A stretch of DNA of 42,100 nt from Bacteroidales bacterium (GTDB taxonomy: Bacteria > Bacteroidota > Bacteroidia > Bacteroidales > UBA932): positions 1 through 42,100 of the forward strand of contig JAAYCA010000055.1 in NCBI GenBank assembly GCA_012744435.1, written 5' to 3'. The translations under genes and the position numbers were made by a program. The first letter of the stretch is position 1; each line of letters opens with the position of its first letter. The notes beneath the pieces were generated by a model. That model worked only from the letters and a program-made list of their open reading frames with translations, was not told the origin of the DNA and searched no databases. Below are positions 9,204 to 17,842 of the stretch, piece by piece.

Positions 9204-10340
9204 ATGATGCAAGACAATCCTTTTATTCTGATACCCTTCAAATCAAAGGAGTATTTCTGCGACAGGGAGCAGCAGACAGACGAAATCATCCGCAATATCT
9301 CCAACGGGCGGAATACCACGCTTATTTCACCTCGCAGATTGGGTAAGACGGGGCTTATTTTCCGCGTGTTTGAAGAGATACAGGAGAGAAATCTGCCCTA
9401 TGAGACCATATACACAGACATCAGCGACACGCTCAAGATGGAAGATTTCATCAAAGTCGCTTCTGAAGCAGTCGTGGCCAAATTGAAGAAACATCAGCGG
9501 ATTACCGCTTTCGTCAAATCCTTGAAAAGCGTTCGCCCGCAGCTGGGGTTGGACCCAATGACCGGTTCGCTGCAAGTCTCTTTCACATTTGCGGACGAAA
9601 ACCAGAAACAGAGCACGCTGAAAGATGTGCTCGCTTATCTCGAAAGCTACCCCCGGAAGATCGTCCTTGCCATCGACGAATTCCAGCAGATTCGGGAATA
9701 TGAGGGCGCAAACATGGAGGCTGTCTTGCGGAAGCATATCCAGCATATGCAGAATGTTTGTTTCATCTATTGCGGCAGCAAAAAGCATACGATGACCGAT
9801 ATGTTCACCAATGCAAAAAGACCGTTCTACGAAAGCACTTCCTTCTGCTATCTGGAGAAGTTGCCGGTAGCGGTCTATGCATCATTTATCAAGGAGAAAT
9901 TCGAAAATGCCGGAAAAACCATTGATGACGCATCCATCAACTACATTCTGGAGTGGACCAGAACACACACCTACTACACACAGCGCCTTTGCAATGAGGT
10001 ATTCTCCTTCTCCGAAAGCCGGGTCGATATGGATGTCGTATTGAAGGCCATCCGGGCGATTCTAGACTCAGAACGGGAAAGGTTCAGGGAGATCCGGCGC
10101 CTGGTCACGCGCGCTCAGTGGAAAATGCTCACCGCGATTGCCGCCGAGGGCAGCGCCACGCAAATAACATCCTCAGCTTTCCTGTCAAAGCACGGCATTT
10201 CATCCGGCCCAACAGCTTTACGAAACATCAAAGCCCTGATCGACAAGGAACTGGTATTGGCTGACACCAACGAAGACGGGACCTCGTATTCCGTCTACAA
10301 TGTCTTCCTGTCCAGATATTTGGAAACAGAGCGGCCGTAA
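9204..10340 (+). CDS. AAA/P-loop ATPase of the archaeal-ATPase-like type with C-terminal winged helix
   Basis: This 378-residue cytoplasmic protein has a Walker A motif SPRRLGKTGL (about residues 42-51) and a Walker B motif IVLAIDEFQQ (about 153-162). A sensor-like strand CFIYCGSKKHTM follows. The C-terminal part (about 290-375) looks like a winged helix, with LTAIAAEGSA and SGPTALRNIKALIDKELV. Proteins of this build (PF01637-like) are common in Bacteroidales as multi-copy families whose biological role is not known. The base composition is clearly lower in GC than its neighbours: 9361-9420 has 27 G+C of 60, against 41 of 60 at 7681-7740. Together with the flanking direct repeats this suggests acquisition from elsewhere. 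A second ATG directly follows the first. Confidence 0.8.
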   Translation: MMQDNPFILIPFKSKEYFCDREQQTDEIIRNISNGRNTTLISPRRLGKTGLIFRVFEEIQERNLPYETIYTDISDTLKMEDFIKVASEAVVAKLKKHQRITAFVKSLKSVRPQLGLDPMTGSLQVSFTFADENQKQSTLKDVLAYLESYPRKIVLAIDEFQQIREYEGANMEAVLRKHIQHMQNVCFIYCGSKKHTMTDMFTNAKRPFYESTSFCYLEKLPVAVYASFIKEKFENAGKTIDDASINYILEWTRTHTYYTQRLCNEVFSFSESRVDMDVVLKAIRAILDSERERFREIRRLVTRAQWKMLTAIAAEGSATQITSSAFLSKHGISSGPTALRNIKALIDKELVLADTNEDGTSYSVYNVFLSRYLETERP

Positions 10341-10357
10341 AAAGACTGCCAGATCAA
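10340..10357. repeat. Direct repeat, right copy, flanking the ATPase gene
   Basis: This copy is an exact match to 9099-9116 and begins on the last base of the ATPase stop codon. The following 180 bases up to the promoter at 10538 hold no gene I can support. A 62-codon minus-strand frame across 10295-10483 includes the LIWQSF string but has no other support. Confidence 0.8.
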
Positions 10358-10537
10358 AAATTCTCCGTCATCCACGGCAGCAAGGCCCTGCTGCAAAATT
10401 ACATAATAATACCGGATACGCAAAGAGCGGTCCGGCGTGCACTCCTCAATCCTGAAAACCGACTTGAAATTCCGGAAAAACAACTCTCATTTCCAAAAAA
10501 CAACCTGTCACATGCAAGGAAATCCGCCTAAATTCCA

Positions 10538-10545
10538 TATTTTTG
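10538..10545 (+). promoter_or_regulatory. -7 element upstream of the small lipoprotein
   Basis: TATTTTTG matches TAnnTTTG and lies 34 bases before the ATG. A -33 TTTG is not evident. Confidence 0.45.
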
Positions 10546-10579
10546 TGCATTAATTATTAAATTATTAAACTATCCTGAA

Positions 10580-11188
10580 ATGAAAAAATTGTTTTTGGCC
10601 TTCCTCACCGTTCCGGCACTCTTCTTCGCCACCTCCTGCGGAGAAAACAGCAAAATGAAACTCGAAGGCGACCAGTCTCCCTATGGTGAAGTCGGCACCC
10701 GCTTCTCCGGCAATTTCGCAGGGGGCAGCAACTTCAATCTCTCCGTGACGTCGCTCGACAATGGGGTTTCAACGCTGGAAGGGACCTTCACTATGACGGA
10801 TCCCCGGTATAAGAAGATCTTCAAGAGCCTTCCGAAGTACTGTGAAGTGGACGGCGACAATGTGACGATCCACGACATCAAGTTCAAGGCGACCACGGAC
10901 GGCATCGAAAACTGCACCGGCCACCACGAAGACGTATTTCTCAAATACGACGCCAAGGTGGGAGACACCTACAGCAATGGCGGCAAGGTCACGCACGTGT
11001 CCAAGGATAATGACTTCCAGTGGGGCAGTATGAAAATCAAAGCCATCCAGGTCGAGAAGAACAAGAGCGGCAAGCTCGATGGCGTGAAGAAAATCACCTA
11101 CTGGGGCAACCACCGCTTCGGCCTCGTCGCCGTCGAGACCGAGTTTGACGACGGCACCAGCGATTTCGCGACCATTTCAATCTTCTAG
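10580..11188 (+). CDS. Small lipoprotein of unknown function
   Basis: The protein has 202 residues, with a lipobox FATSC (C20) after a hydrophobic signal MKKLFLAFLTVPALFF. The mature part is rich in predicted beta strands and Lys/Asp, for instance GTRFSGNFAGGSNFNL, DNVTIHDIKFKATTDG and MKIKAIQVEKNKSGK. I recognise no family, catalytic motif or repeat. It is a monocistronic gene bounded by its own -7 element and a strong terminator shared with the convergent OPT transporter gene. Confidence 0.75.
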   Translation: MKKLFLAFLTVPALFFATSCGENSKMKLEGDQSPYGEVGTRFSGNFAGGSNFNLSVTSLDNGVSTLEGTFTMTDPRYKKIFKSLPKYCEVDGDNVTIHDIKFKATTDGIENCTGHHEDVFLKYDAKVGDTYSNGGKVTHVSKDNDFQWGSMKIKAIQVEKNKSGKLDGVKKITYWGNHRFGLVAVETEFDDGTSDFATISIF

Positions 11189-11201
11189 TGTCCGGAATGA
11201 C

Positions 11202-11238
11202 AACAAAACGGGGCCCGCGCTGCGGGCCCCGTTTTGTT
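11202..11238. terminator. Bidirectional terminator between convergent genes
   Basis: AACAAAACGGGGCCCGC (11202-11218) pairs perfectly with GCGGGCCCCGTTTTGTT (11222-11238) around the loop GCT, giving 17 bp. Its T- and A-rich ends give a U-tract in both directions. It serves the lipoprotein gene on the plus strand and the OPT gene on the minus strand; its last base is the first base of the OPT stop. Confidence 0.92.
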
Positions 11239-13229
11239 TATTCTTTTTTCGCCGATATGATCATATAGGCGCAGATTCCGATCAGCGGGAGGATGGCGAT
11301 GGCTTCGGCGCCGGAGGCCACGTGGCCGGGGGCGACGGTGTTCCAGGCGTTCATGAACCAGTCCACCTTGGCGAACTTCAGAAGCGCGGAGACGACACCC
11401 ATCAGCGCGCCGCCGGCGATGAAGCCGCTGGCGATGAGCGTACCTTTCTCCTGACGGGCCGTGTTGACGGCCTTGTCGGAGCTGCGGGTGCTGACATACC
11501 AGGAAATGGCGCCGCCGAGCAGCAACGGGAGATTCAGGTCGATCGGGATGAACATGCCGAGGCAGAATGCCAGGGCCGGAACCTTGAAAACGGTCAGCAG
11601 GACAGCGATCAGCGCACCGATGCCGTAGAGCAGCCAGGGAGCGCTGCCACCGTTCATCATCGGCTGGATGACAGCCGCCATCGCATTGGCCTGCGGGGCC
11701 ACCAGGGCGCCGTCGCCCGTGAAACCGTAGGTCTTGTTGAGGATCAGCATCACGCCGCCCACGGTCGCCGCCGCCACGGCGATGCCGACGAACTTCCAGG
11801 CCTCCTGTTTGCGGGGCGTCGTGCCGATCCAGTAGCCGATCTTGAAGTCGGTGATCAGGCCGCCAGCGGTACTCAGCGCCGTACAGACCACGCCGCCGAT
11901 GACCATCGCAGCCACCATGCCGGCGTTGCCCTTCAGGCCGACCGCCACGAGCACCAGGGCCGTGATGATGAGCGTCATGATGGTCATGCCGCTGACCGGG
12001 TTCGTGCCCACGATGGCGATGGCGTTCGCCGCCACCGTCGTAAACAGGAAGGCGATGACCGCGATGATGACGAGCCCGATGAGGGCCTGCCAGATATTGT
12101 TCACCACGCCGCCGAGGGCAAAGAAGGCGAACACGGCCAGCAGCGTGAGGGCGATGCCCCAGACGACCGTCTTCATCGGCAGGTCTTCCTGCGTGCGCTC
12201 CGGCTTCTCCGAGACGGCGCCCGGCTTGCGCCGGAACTCACCCATGGCAAGTCCCACGGCGCTCTTGATCACGCCGGCGCTCTTGATGATGCCGATGATG
12301 CCCGCAGTCGCGATGCCGCCGATGCCGATGTGGCGGGCATATTCCTTGAAGATCTGGTCCGGAGACATCTCCGAGATGGTCTGGGCGATGCCCGTGCCCA
12401 TCAAGTCGATGACGCTGCCGCCCCAGATGAGGTTCATCAGCGGGATGATGACCAGCCATACGAGGAAGGAACCGCAGCAGATGATGAACGCATATTTCAG
12501 GCCCACGATGTAGCCCAATCCGAGCACGGCGGCCCCGGTGTTGAGCTTCAGCACGACCTTGGCCTTGTCGGACACGACCTGGCCCCAGCGCATCACCGTG
12601 GTGCTGAGCGTCTCGGCCCAGGCGCCGAAGGTCGCGACGACGAAGTCGTACAGACCGCCGACCAGGCCGGCGACGAGCAGGGTCTTGGCGCTCTTGCCGC
12701 CCCCCTCGCCGCTGACGAGCACCTGCGTGGTGGCCGTCGCCTCGGGGAACGGGTACTTGCCGTGCATGTCCTTGACAAAATACTTGCGGAACGGGATCAG
12801 GAACAGGATGCCGAGGAAGCCGCCGAGCATCGAGGACAGGAACATCTGCCAGAAATTGACCTCCAGGCCCAGGATATAAATGGCCGGAAGGGTGAAGATG
12901 GCGCCCGCCACCACCACGCCGGAGCAGGCTCCGATGCTCTGGATAATGACGTTCTGACCCAGTCCTCCCTGCTTTTTCAGCGCGCCGGTGAGGCCAACGG
13001 CGATGATGGCGATCGGGATGGCCGCCTCAAAGACCTGTCCGACCTTCAGGCCGAGGTAGGCTGCGGCGGCGGAAAAGAGGATGGTCATCAGCAAGCCCAG
13101 GGCCACGCTGTAAGGCGTGACCTCCAGCGGCTTGTCATTCGGGCTCAACAAGGGTTGGTAGTTCTCTCCCGGTTTCAGTTCGCGATGGGCGTTCTCCGGC
13201 AGGCTCAGGTTTTTGTTTTCTTCCTTCAT
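11238..13229 (-). CDS. OPT-family oligopeptide transporter
   Basis: This 663-residue inner-membrane protein is built almost wholly of hydrophobic helices. It opens with a short cytoplasmic stretch of the type seen in bacterial OPT proteins (ELKPGENYQPLLSP, then EVTPYSVALGLLM and AYLGLKVGQVFEAAIP). A conserved NPVSGMT loop and GGLITDFKIGYWIG follow later. OPT proteins import small peptides or metal-ligand complexes with the proton gradient; the substrate here cannot be told. The ATG at 13229 is supported by the conserved N-terminus. This start lies inside the preceding OstA-like gene, so the two frames overlap by 95 bases. It is the last gene of the envelope operon and ends at the shared 17-bp terminator. 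Confidence 0.9.
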   Translation of the reverse strand: MKEENKNLSLPENAHRELKPGENYQPLLSPNDKPLEVTPYSVALGLLMTILFSAAAAYLGLKVGQVFEAAIPIAIIAVGLTGALKKQGGLGQNVIIQSIGACSGVVVAGAIFTLPAIYILGLEVNFWQMFLSSMLGGFLGILFLIPFRKYFVKDMHGKYPFPEATATTQVLVSGEGGGKSAKTLLVAGLVGGLYDFVVATFGAWAETLSTTVMRWGQVVSDKAKVVLKLNTGAAVLGLGYIVGLKYAFIICCGSFLVWLVIIPLMNLIWGGSVIDLMGTGIAQTISEMSPDQIFKEYARHIGIGGIATAGIIGIIKSAGVIKSAVGLAMGEFRRKPGAVSEKPERTQEDLPMKTVVWGIALTLLAVFAFFALGGVVNNIWQALIGLVIIAVIAFLFTTVAANAIAIVGTNPVSGMTIMTLIITALVLVAVGLKGNAGMVAAMVIGGVVCTALSTAGGLITDFKIGYWIGTTPRKQEAWKFVGIAVAAATVGGVMLILNKTYGFTGDGALVAPQANAMAAVIQPMMNGGSAPWLLYGIGALIAVLLTVFKVPALAFCLGMFIPIDLNLPLLLGGAISWYVSTRSSDKAVNTARQEKGTLIASGFIAGGALMGVVSALLKFAKVDWFMNAWNTVAPGHVASGAEAIAILPLIGICAYMIISAKKE

Positions 13230-15618
13230 GGCGCTCTTTCTGTTTTTGATAGCGTTCTATGTATTTCTGCAATTTGGCAGCATCGATTTCCGCCTGGCGT
13301 GCCTCTGCGGCGGCGACGCGCGCGGCGCGGCGGGCCTTGCGCGCTTCCTTGCGCGCAGCTTTGGCCGCTTCTTTGGCGGCATCGCGGGCGTCGAGCTCGG
13401 CCCAGCGGGCGTCGCGCCGTGCGATGCGCAGGGCGCGTTTCAGCTCACGGTCGGACATATAGGTCGTGGTGTCGGCGGGAGGTGTGACGGCGTCACCCGC
13501 AATGACCTCCAGGGAATCCGAGACGACAGCGAGCGAATCCGAAACGGCAGCGAGGCTGTCCCCGACGGCCAGGCTGTCCTGCAGGGACCCGACGGTCGGG
13601 TCGGCGACCGGCAGGGAGTCGGAAGGCGCCTGAGGGCGGTTCCGCTTTGCCCTGGCCTCCTCCAGCGCCCCGTAAACCTTTTTCATGTGGCCGGGAAAAT
13701 AGATTTCCGTCTGCCGGAATTCCGCCTGCGGCCGGGCTTCATAGGTTTCCCGTTCAGAATCCCGTACCACCATCGCCGTCACGTCGAATTTGTCTTTCGG
13801 CCGGAGTTCCGGCTGCCAGTTGAATCCCTTCAGTTTCTGATCGGCCGCAGGCAGCTGCACCACCGGATAGGCATCGCTCTTGGGACTGTCGAAATTGTAG
13901 ACATGCTCCACGTTGCCCTTATCGTCGAAGGTGGCCATCATCATCTTGCTCTCTGTCTTGTTGGCCGTGGCGATCACGTCGTTTTCCTCCAGATAGAGGA
14001 GCGAAGTGACGCCACCCAATGCGTCGAAACGGCGCAGGGACGTGGAGTCCGAGAAATAAGCGATGACGTCCGTACTCTTGATCTGGTCGAAATAACCGCC
14101 CGGCTCCTCGGTGTGGATAAAGGCGTTGGACATCAGATTGGCCCGCTCCATCTTGTTGCCCCGGATCAGCACGAAGAGGCTGTCGGAGGTGTACTGGCGC
14201 CTCACTTCATTCCAGACAATGGGATCTTTGTAGAGGCGGGCGATGGAATCGAGATCGGAATAGCGCAGGGAGTCGCAGCGCACCTGCATGTCCTTGCGGA
14301 AGATGCGGATGTCGCCCGTGGCCAGCAGGAAGCCGACCTTGGTGGTGTCGGGGGGCGGGGGGACCGTATCCCGCACGGCCAGGCTGTCCGCGGGAAGCAG
14401 CCGCTCCGCGTCCAGCAGGGTGGAGTCCGGAAGAGCGGGCAACGCCATGTCAGGCTGCGGGCTGTCGGATTGCAGCCTCCTGGCCGCTGACTGAGCCTGC
14501 AGGACAGGGTCTTCCAGACGCGCCTGCGATGCAGCTTCGGCCGCCTGCTGCGCCGCCCGGCGCCGGTACTCGCTCACCGGATCGCCCAGCATTTCCTCCA
14601 GCCGGGCGCCGGACACCCGGATCTCCTCCTCCGGAATGTCGCACATCTTCTGCGTATGATAGATAAAGCGCGTGGCACCCAGATACGTCGTATCGGGATG
14701 CGACCCTTCCCCATCCCAGATCGCCGCGGATGCGCGCTCCTCCAGGACCACCCGGGAGAGCGAATCCACATAGTGCAGACGGTCGCCCATCGCCGCCACC
14801 TTGCGGCTCTGGTCCTGGATCTGGATGTTGCCCAACATCCTCAGGTCGTTGGTGTTGCGGTAGTAGAAAAGGCTGTCGCTCCAGGATTCCTGGGTACTTC
14901 CCAGGCCGTGGACGGCATCGCGGAAGAAGAACAGCTCCGCATCGCGCTCATACCAGCCGCCGCCGGCCGAGAGCATGTTGCCGTCTTTCCAGAAGTCAAT
15001 CTCCTCCCGGAAATCGGCCCGGGCGGCATCGGAGTCATAGTCCAGCAGGGTCGTCCGGATGAAGACCGAATCCGTGAACATATTGACATCGCCCATGAAG
15101 GTAAAGACGCTGAGGGCGTTGGAGTAGGTCCCGTCATCGCTCTCGATGATCTGGCCGTCCTCGCTCATCATCGCCGCCCCCTCCCGGAAAACGGCCAGGC
15201 TGTCCTTCGTGTTGTAGTCGAGAATCCGGGTGCGCAGGATGTTGTCCTGCTTGTTGCGCAGCTCCACCACGCCGCCACGGAACTGGGCCAGATCCTGGTC
15301 GATGAGGTAATCCAGCGTCTCGCTGGTCAGCACGGACTCGCCCTGCATCAGCTGGACGTTGCCGAAGCAGTTGATGAGCTTCTCGTCCACGCGCCAGAGG
15401 GCCGTGTCGCAGATCAGATAAGTGCCGTTATGCAGGAAAGTGGGAGAGATGGCCTTGCGCGCCATCCGGCCGTCCGTCTCCACCTGCTCGATGGACCGGG
15501 CGTTCAGCAGGCGTACCAGCGAATCCGTCTGTCCGGAAGCGGACTGGGCAGACAGCGGCAGCGCGCAAAACAGCAGGATCGCGCCGAGAATCAGTCTTTT
15601 CTGACCTTTTCCGACCAT
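13135..15618 (-). CDS. OstA-like (LptA/LptD-N domain) outer-membrane biogenesis protein
   Basis: This 827-residue exported protein has a signal peptide ending near LSAQ (about residue 25). The N-terminal half (about 60-330) has regularly spaced beta strands of the OstA/LptA type: GTYLICDTALW, GNVQLMQGESVLTSETLDY, TRILDYNTKDSLAVF. Such proteins form the lipopolysaccharide bridge; OstA-like proteins of this layout are typical of Bacteroidetes, but this one's role is inferred. Two Asp/Ser/Val-rich low-complexity stretches follow (about 390-440 and 670-715). Then comes a long helical tail of Ala, Arg, Lys and Glu (about 724-803). The start overlaps the end of the SurA-like gene by 28 bases, and the 3' end runs 95 bases into the OPT gene in another frame. 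Confidence 0.8.
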   Translation of the reverse strand: MVGKGQKRLILGAILLFCALPLSAQSASGQTDSLVRLLNARSIEQVETDGRMARKAISPTFLHNGTYLICDTALWRVDEKLINCFGNVQLMQGESVLTSETLDYLIDQDLAQFRGGVVELRNKQDNILRTRILDYNTKDSLAVFREGAAMMSEDGQIIESDDGTYSNALSVFTFMGDVNMFTDSVFIRTTLLDYDSDAARADFREEIDFWKDGNMLSAGGGWYERDAELFFFRDAVHGLGSTQESWSDSLFYYRNTNDLRMLGNIQIQDQSRKVAAMGDRLHYVDSLSRVVLEERASAAIWDGEGSHPDTTYLGATRFIYHTQKMCDIPEEEIRVSGARLEEMLGDPVSEYRRRAAQQAAEAASQARLEDPVLQAQSAARRLQSDSPQPDMALPALPDSTLLDAERLLPADSLAVRDTVPPPPDTTKVGFLLATGDIRIFRKDMQVRCDSLRYSDLDSIARLYKDPIVWNEVRRQYTSDSLFVLIRGNKMERANLMSNAFIHTEEPGGYFDQIKSTDVIAYFSDSTSLRRFDALGGVTSLLYLEENDVIATANKTESKMMMATFDDKGNVEHVYNFDSPKSDAYPVVQLPAADQKLKGFNWQPELRPKDKFDVTAMVVRDSERETYEARPQAEFRQTEIYFPGHMKKVYGALEEARAKRNRPQAPSDSLPVADPTVGSLQDSLAVGDSLAAVSDSLAVVSDSLEVIAGDAVTPPADTTTYMSDRELKRALRIARRDARWAELDARDAAKEAAKAARKEARKARRAARVAAAEARQAEIDAAKLQKYIERYQKQKERHEGRKQKPEPAGERPSRTETGRELPTLVEPE

Positions 15619-16970
15619 CCTTGCCTCGAGAAGTCACAGTCCCCGAACAGGGGATCGATGATGATATAGCTGGTCTTGATCTTATCGTCCAGGAAGCTGT
15701 CGATGGCTTCCACCGTCTTCCCGTTCTGCACCATCCCGAGCAACTCCGTATAATCGTTCTCGAAAGTGGCTGTGTGGGCGGGGACGATCTTGTCCAGGCG
15801 GACGATCTTGTAGACGAGGTTGCCGTCGCGGCCTTCATTGTCCAGCGAAACGATCGGTTCCGAGATCGTGCCGAGTTCCAGATCCTGGATGGCAGCATAG
15901 TCCTGCGGCTTGAGCTGGTCGATCTCGAAGTAGGAGGAGCCCGTGTTGGGATCGGCCATCTGGCCGCCGTTGGTGCGGGTCGCCGGGTCTTCGGAATAGA
16001 AACGCGCGGCCATCTCGAAAGTGATGGTGCTGTCCATGATGGCCGTTCGGAGGCTGTCCAGACGATGGAAGGCTTTCTCCTGGTCTGCGGCAGTATAGCT
16101 CGGCTTGATCAGGATGTGGCGGGCGTTGAACATGTCACCCTTCTTCTCCAGCACCTCGATAAGGTGGAAACCGTCCGGCGTCTCGACGATCTGGGAGATG
16201 GTGCCCGGTTTGAGCGACATTGCGGCGTCCGAGAAGGCCGGCCAGAAGATGGACTTGGAAGCCATGCCCAGTTCGCCGCCCTTGCGGGAGCTGCCCGGGT
16301 CCTCGGAATACAGACGCGCCAGGGTGGCGAAACGCTCGCCGCCGATGATGCGTTCGCGGATGTCCAGCAGGCGCTCCTTGACGGCAATGGCCGCCGCCTC
16401 CCGGTCCGGATACACGCAGATCTGGCTCATCTGGTATTTGATCGGCACGACGGGCAGCGAAGCCACGTCCACCGTGTCGAGATACTGCTTGACATCGTAG
16501 GGAGTCAGCGCCGGGATACCCCGGGCGATCTCCTGCTGCTCCTGCTGGGTGAGGGTCTGTTCCTCGATCTGCTGGCGCCATTCCTGACGGAGCTTGTAGA
16601 GCGGCTTGCCGAAATAATCGGCCAGTTCGTCCTCGCCGCCGAGAGCGGTCAGCATCTGGGCGGCGTACTGTTCCAGCTGGGCGTTCACGTTGTCCTGGTT
16701 GACCACGAGGGAATCCACGCGCGCCTGCGAAAGGAAGATCTTGCTCTCCATCATGCTCTCAAGCACCTCGCAGCGCATGTTCCGGTCGGATGCCATGCCC
16801 TGGGCACGCATCGCCTGCACCTGCGCCTCGATCTCGGACAGGCTGATCATCTCGCCGCCCACGACGGCGACGGTCTTGTCCACGACTCCCTGGTATTTCT
16901 GTGCCGATGCGGCAAAGCCCAGGCAAATCATCAGGGCTGCAGCGGCCGCTTTCTTCAACGGATTATTCAT
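15591..16970 (-). CDS. surA: SurA-like periplasmic peptidyl-prolyl isomerase and chaperone
   Basis: The protein has 459 residues with a signal peptide ending at ASAQ. An N-terminal SurA chaperone region follows (about 28-170), opening with VVDKTVAVVGGEMISLSEIEAQV. Two parvulin domains come next (about 180-275 and 283-395), each with the RLYSEDPGSSRKGGELGMA or RFYSEDPATRTNGGQM signature and a HLIEV or RHILIKP strand. SurA escorts unfolded outer-membrane proteins through the periplasm. The first codons overlap the end of the upstream PPIase-like lipoprotein gene by eight bases (ATGAATAA), and its own end overlaps the OstA-like gene. Translational coupling in one operon is therefore likely. Confidence 0.9.
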   Translation of the reverse strand: MNNPLKKAAAAALMICLGFAASAQKYQGVVDKTVAVVGGEMISLSEIEAQVQAMRAQGMASDRNMRCEVLESMMESKIFLSQARVDSLVVNQDNVNAQLEQYAAQMLTALGGEDELADYFGKPLYKLRQEWRQQIEEQTLTQQEQQEIARGIPALTPYDVKQYLDTVDVASLPVVPIKYQMSQICVYPDREAAAIAVKERLLDIRERIIGGERFATLARLYSEDPGSSRKGGELGMASKSIFWPAFSDAAMSLKPGTISQIVETPDGFHLIEVLEKKGDMFNARHILIKPSYTAADQEKAFHRLDSLRTAIMDSTITFEMAARFYSEDPATRTNGGQMADPNTGSSYFEIDQLKPQDYAAIQDLELGTISEPIVSLDNEGRDGNLVYKIVRLDKIVPAHTATFENDYTELLGMVQNGKTVEAIDSFLDDKIKTSYIIIDPLFGDCDFSRQGWSEKVRKD

Positions 16971-17820
16971 TCTCGTAGATTACAAAGTTCTTACTCTCGA
17001 GCGCGTTTTCAAGCAAGTCCCGTTCCAAACTGTTCATCAGGTCGTGTTTTCTTGCACTCATCAGGATATCCCGGATGCGGGCGGATACGAATTCCAGCGG
17101 AGCGGTGCCTTTGCGCTGGATCTCGACCACATGCGCAGCCATCAGGTCGGTGCGGTCTTCCGGCTCATAGCGTATCATGTCGCCTTTGAGGTAGGAGAGC
17201 ATGGTCTCGTAGTCCAGGCCGAAGGATTTCGAAAGCTCGCCGGCATCCATCCAGGTGTCCGAGCTGTCGAAATAGCGAAGCGCCGTGGACTTGGCGAGCG
17301 TGTCCGCCCGTTGGATGTCGTTGTACTCCGTCGAACTCATCATCGTGAGGATGGCGTCGATGTTGGGCGAATCTTTCATCACGTCCACGAAACGGACCTT
17401 GAGGACGGGCCTCTTCAGCTCGAAATCGTCCGCGTGCGCCAGATAGTACTGGCGGATCTGATCCTCGGTGATCACCGTATCCAGGCGGTCGTTGATATAG
17501 CGCTGCTCGTAGCGGTATTTCAGCAGCGAGCGACGGAAGTTCTCGAGATCGGCGGTCACATCGAGCTCCGTCTTGGAAAGCTGTGTCTCCGCCACATCCA
17601 GGTACAGCAGGTCCATCGCCCAGGTGTTGATGTACTGGTCCGCCAGGCGCGTACTGTCCTCAGCCGGAATCATGTTGGGGATGAAACGCTCCACCTCCGA
17701 CTTGTACAGCCTGTTCTTGCCGACCCGCGCCACCACCTGGTCGTCGTGCACCAGCGAAGAGATCGCGTTGCACGAGCAGAGCAGGACGGGCAGAAGCACC
17801 AATAACAGATATTTACGCAT
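16963..17820 (-). CDS. SurA-N-like lipoprotein (putative periplasmic chaperone)
   Basis: The protein has 285 residues with a lipobox LLCSC (C17). The body is helical and charged and resembles the chaperone part of SurA/PrsA-type proteins: DDQVVARVGKNRLYKSEVERF near the N-terminus, then an ITEDQIRQYY linker. I see no clear parvulin active-site signature, so isomerase activity is doubtful. The ATG at 17820 opens the signal peptide; an in-frame ATG at 17886 would put the promoter inside the gene. It heads the run lipoprotein, SurA-like, OstA-like, OPT, all overlapping, so the four products are probably made together. Confidence 0.75.
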   Translation of the reverse strand: MRKYLLLVLLPVLLCSCNAISSLVHDDQVVARVGKNRLYKSEVERFIPNMIPAEDSTRLADQYINTWAMDLLYLDVAETQLSKTELDVTADLENFRRSLLKYRYEQRYINDRLDTVITEDQIRQYYLAHADDFELKRPVLKVRFVDVMKDSPNIDAILTMMSSTEYNDIQRADTLAKSTALRYFDSSDTWMDAGELSKSFGLDYETMLSYLKGDMIRYEPEDRTDLMAAHVVEIQRKGTAPLEFVSARIRDILMSARKHDLMNSLERDLLENALESKNFVIYENE

Positions 17821-17826
17821 ATCTGG

Positions 17827-17834
17827 CAAATTTA
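17827..17834 (-). promoter_or_regulatory. -7 element of the SurA/OstA/OPT operon
   Basis: The minus strand reads TAAATTTG (TAnnTTTG), ending six bases before the ATG at 17820. No TTTG is found at the -33 distance. It lies in the 22-base gap after the PBP4 gene. Confidence 0.5.
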
Positions 17835-17842
17835 CGAAAAAT

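Noticed and set aside
10295..10483. A 62-codon minus-strand frame after the ATPase
   Set aside because: It overlaps the end of the ATPase and has no start signal. Only the LIWQSF string is notable, and that belongs to the direct repeat.
11145..13487. A 780-codon plus-strand frame opposite the OPT gene
   Set aside because: It shows Asp/His/Arg-rich composition, no signal or motif, and lies fully opposite a clear transporter gene; it also crosses the terminator.
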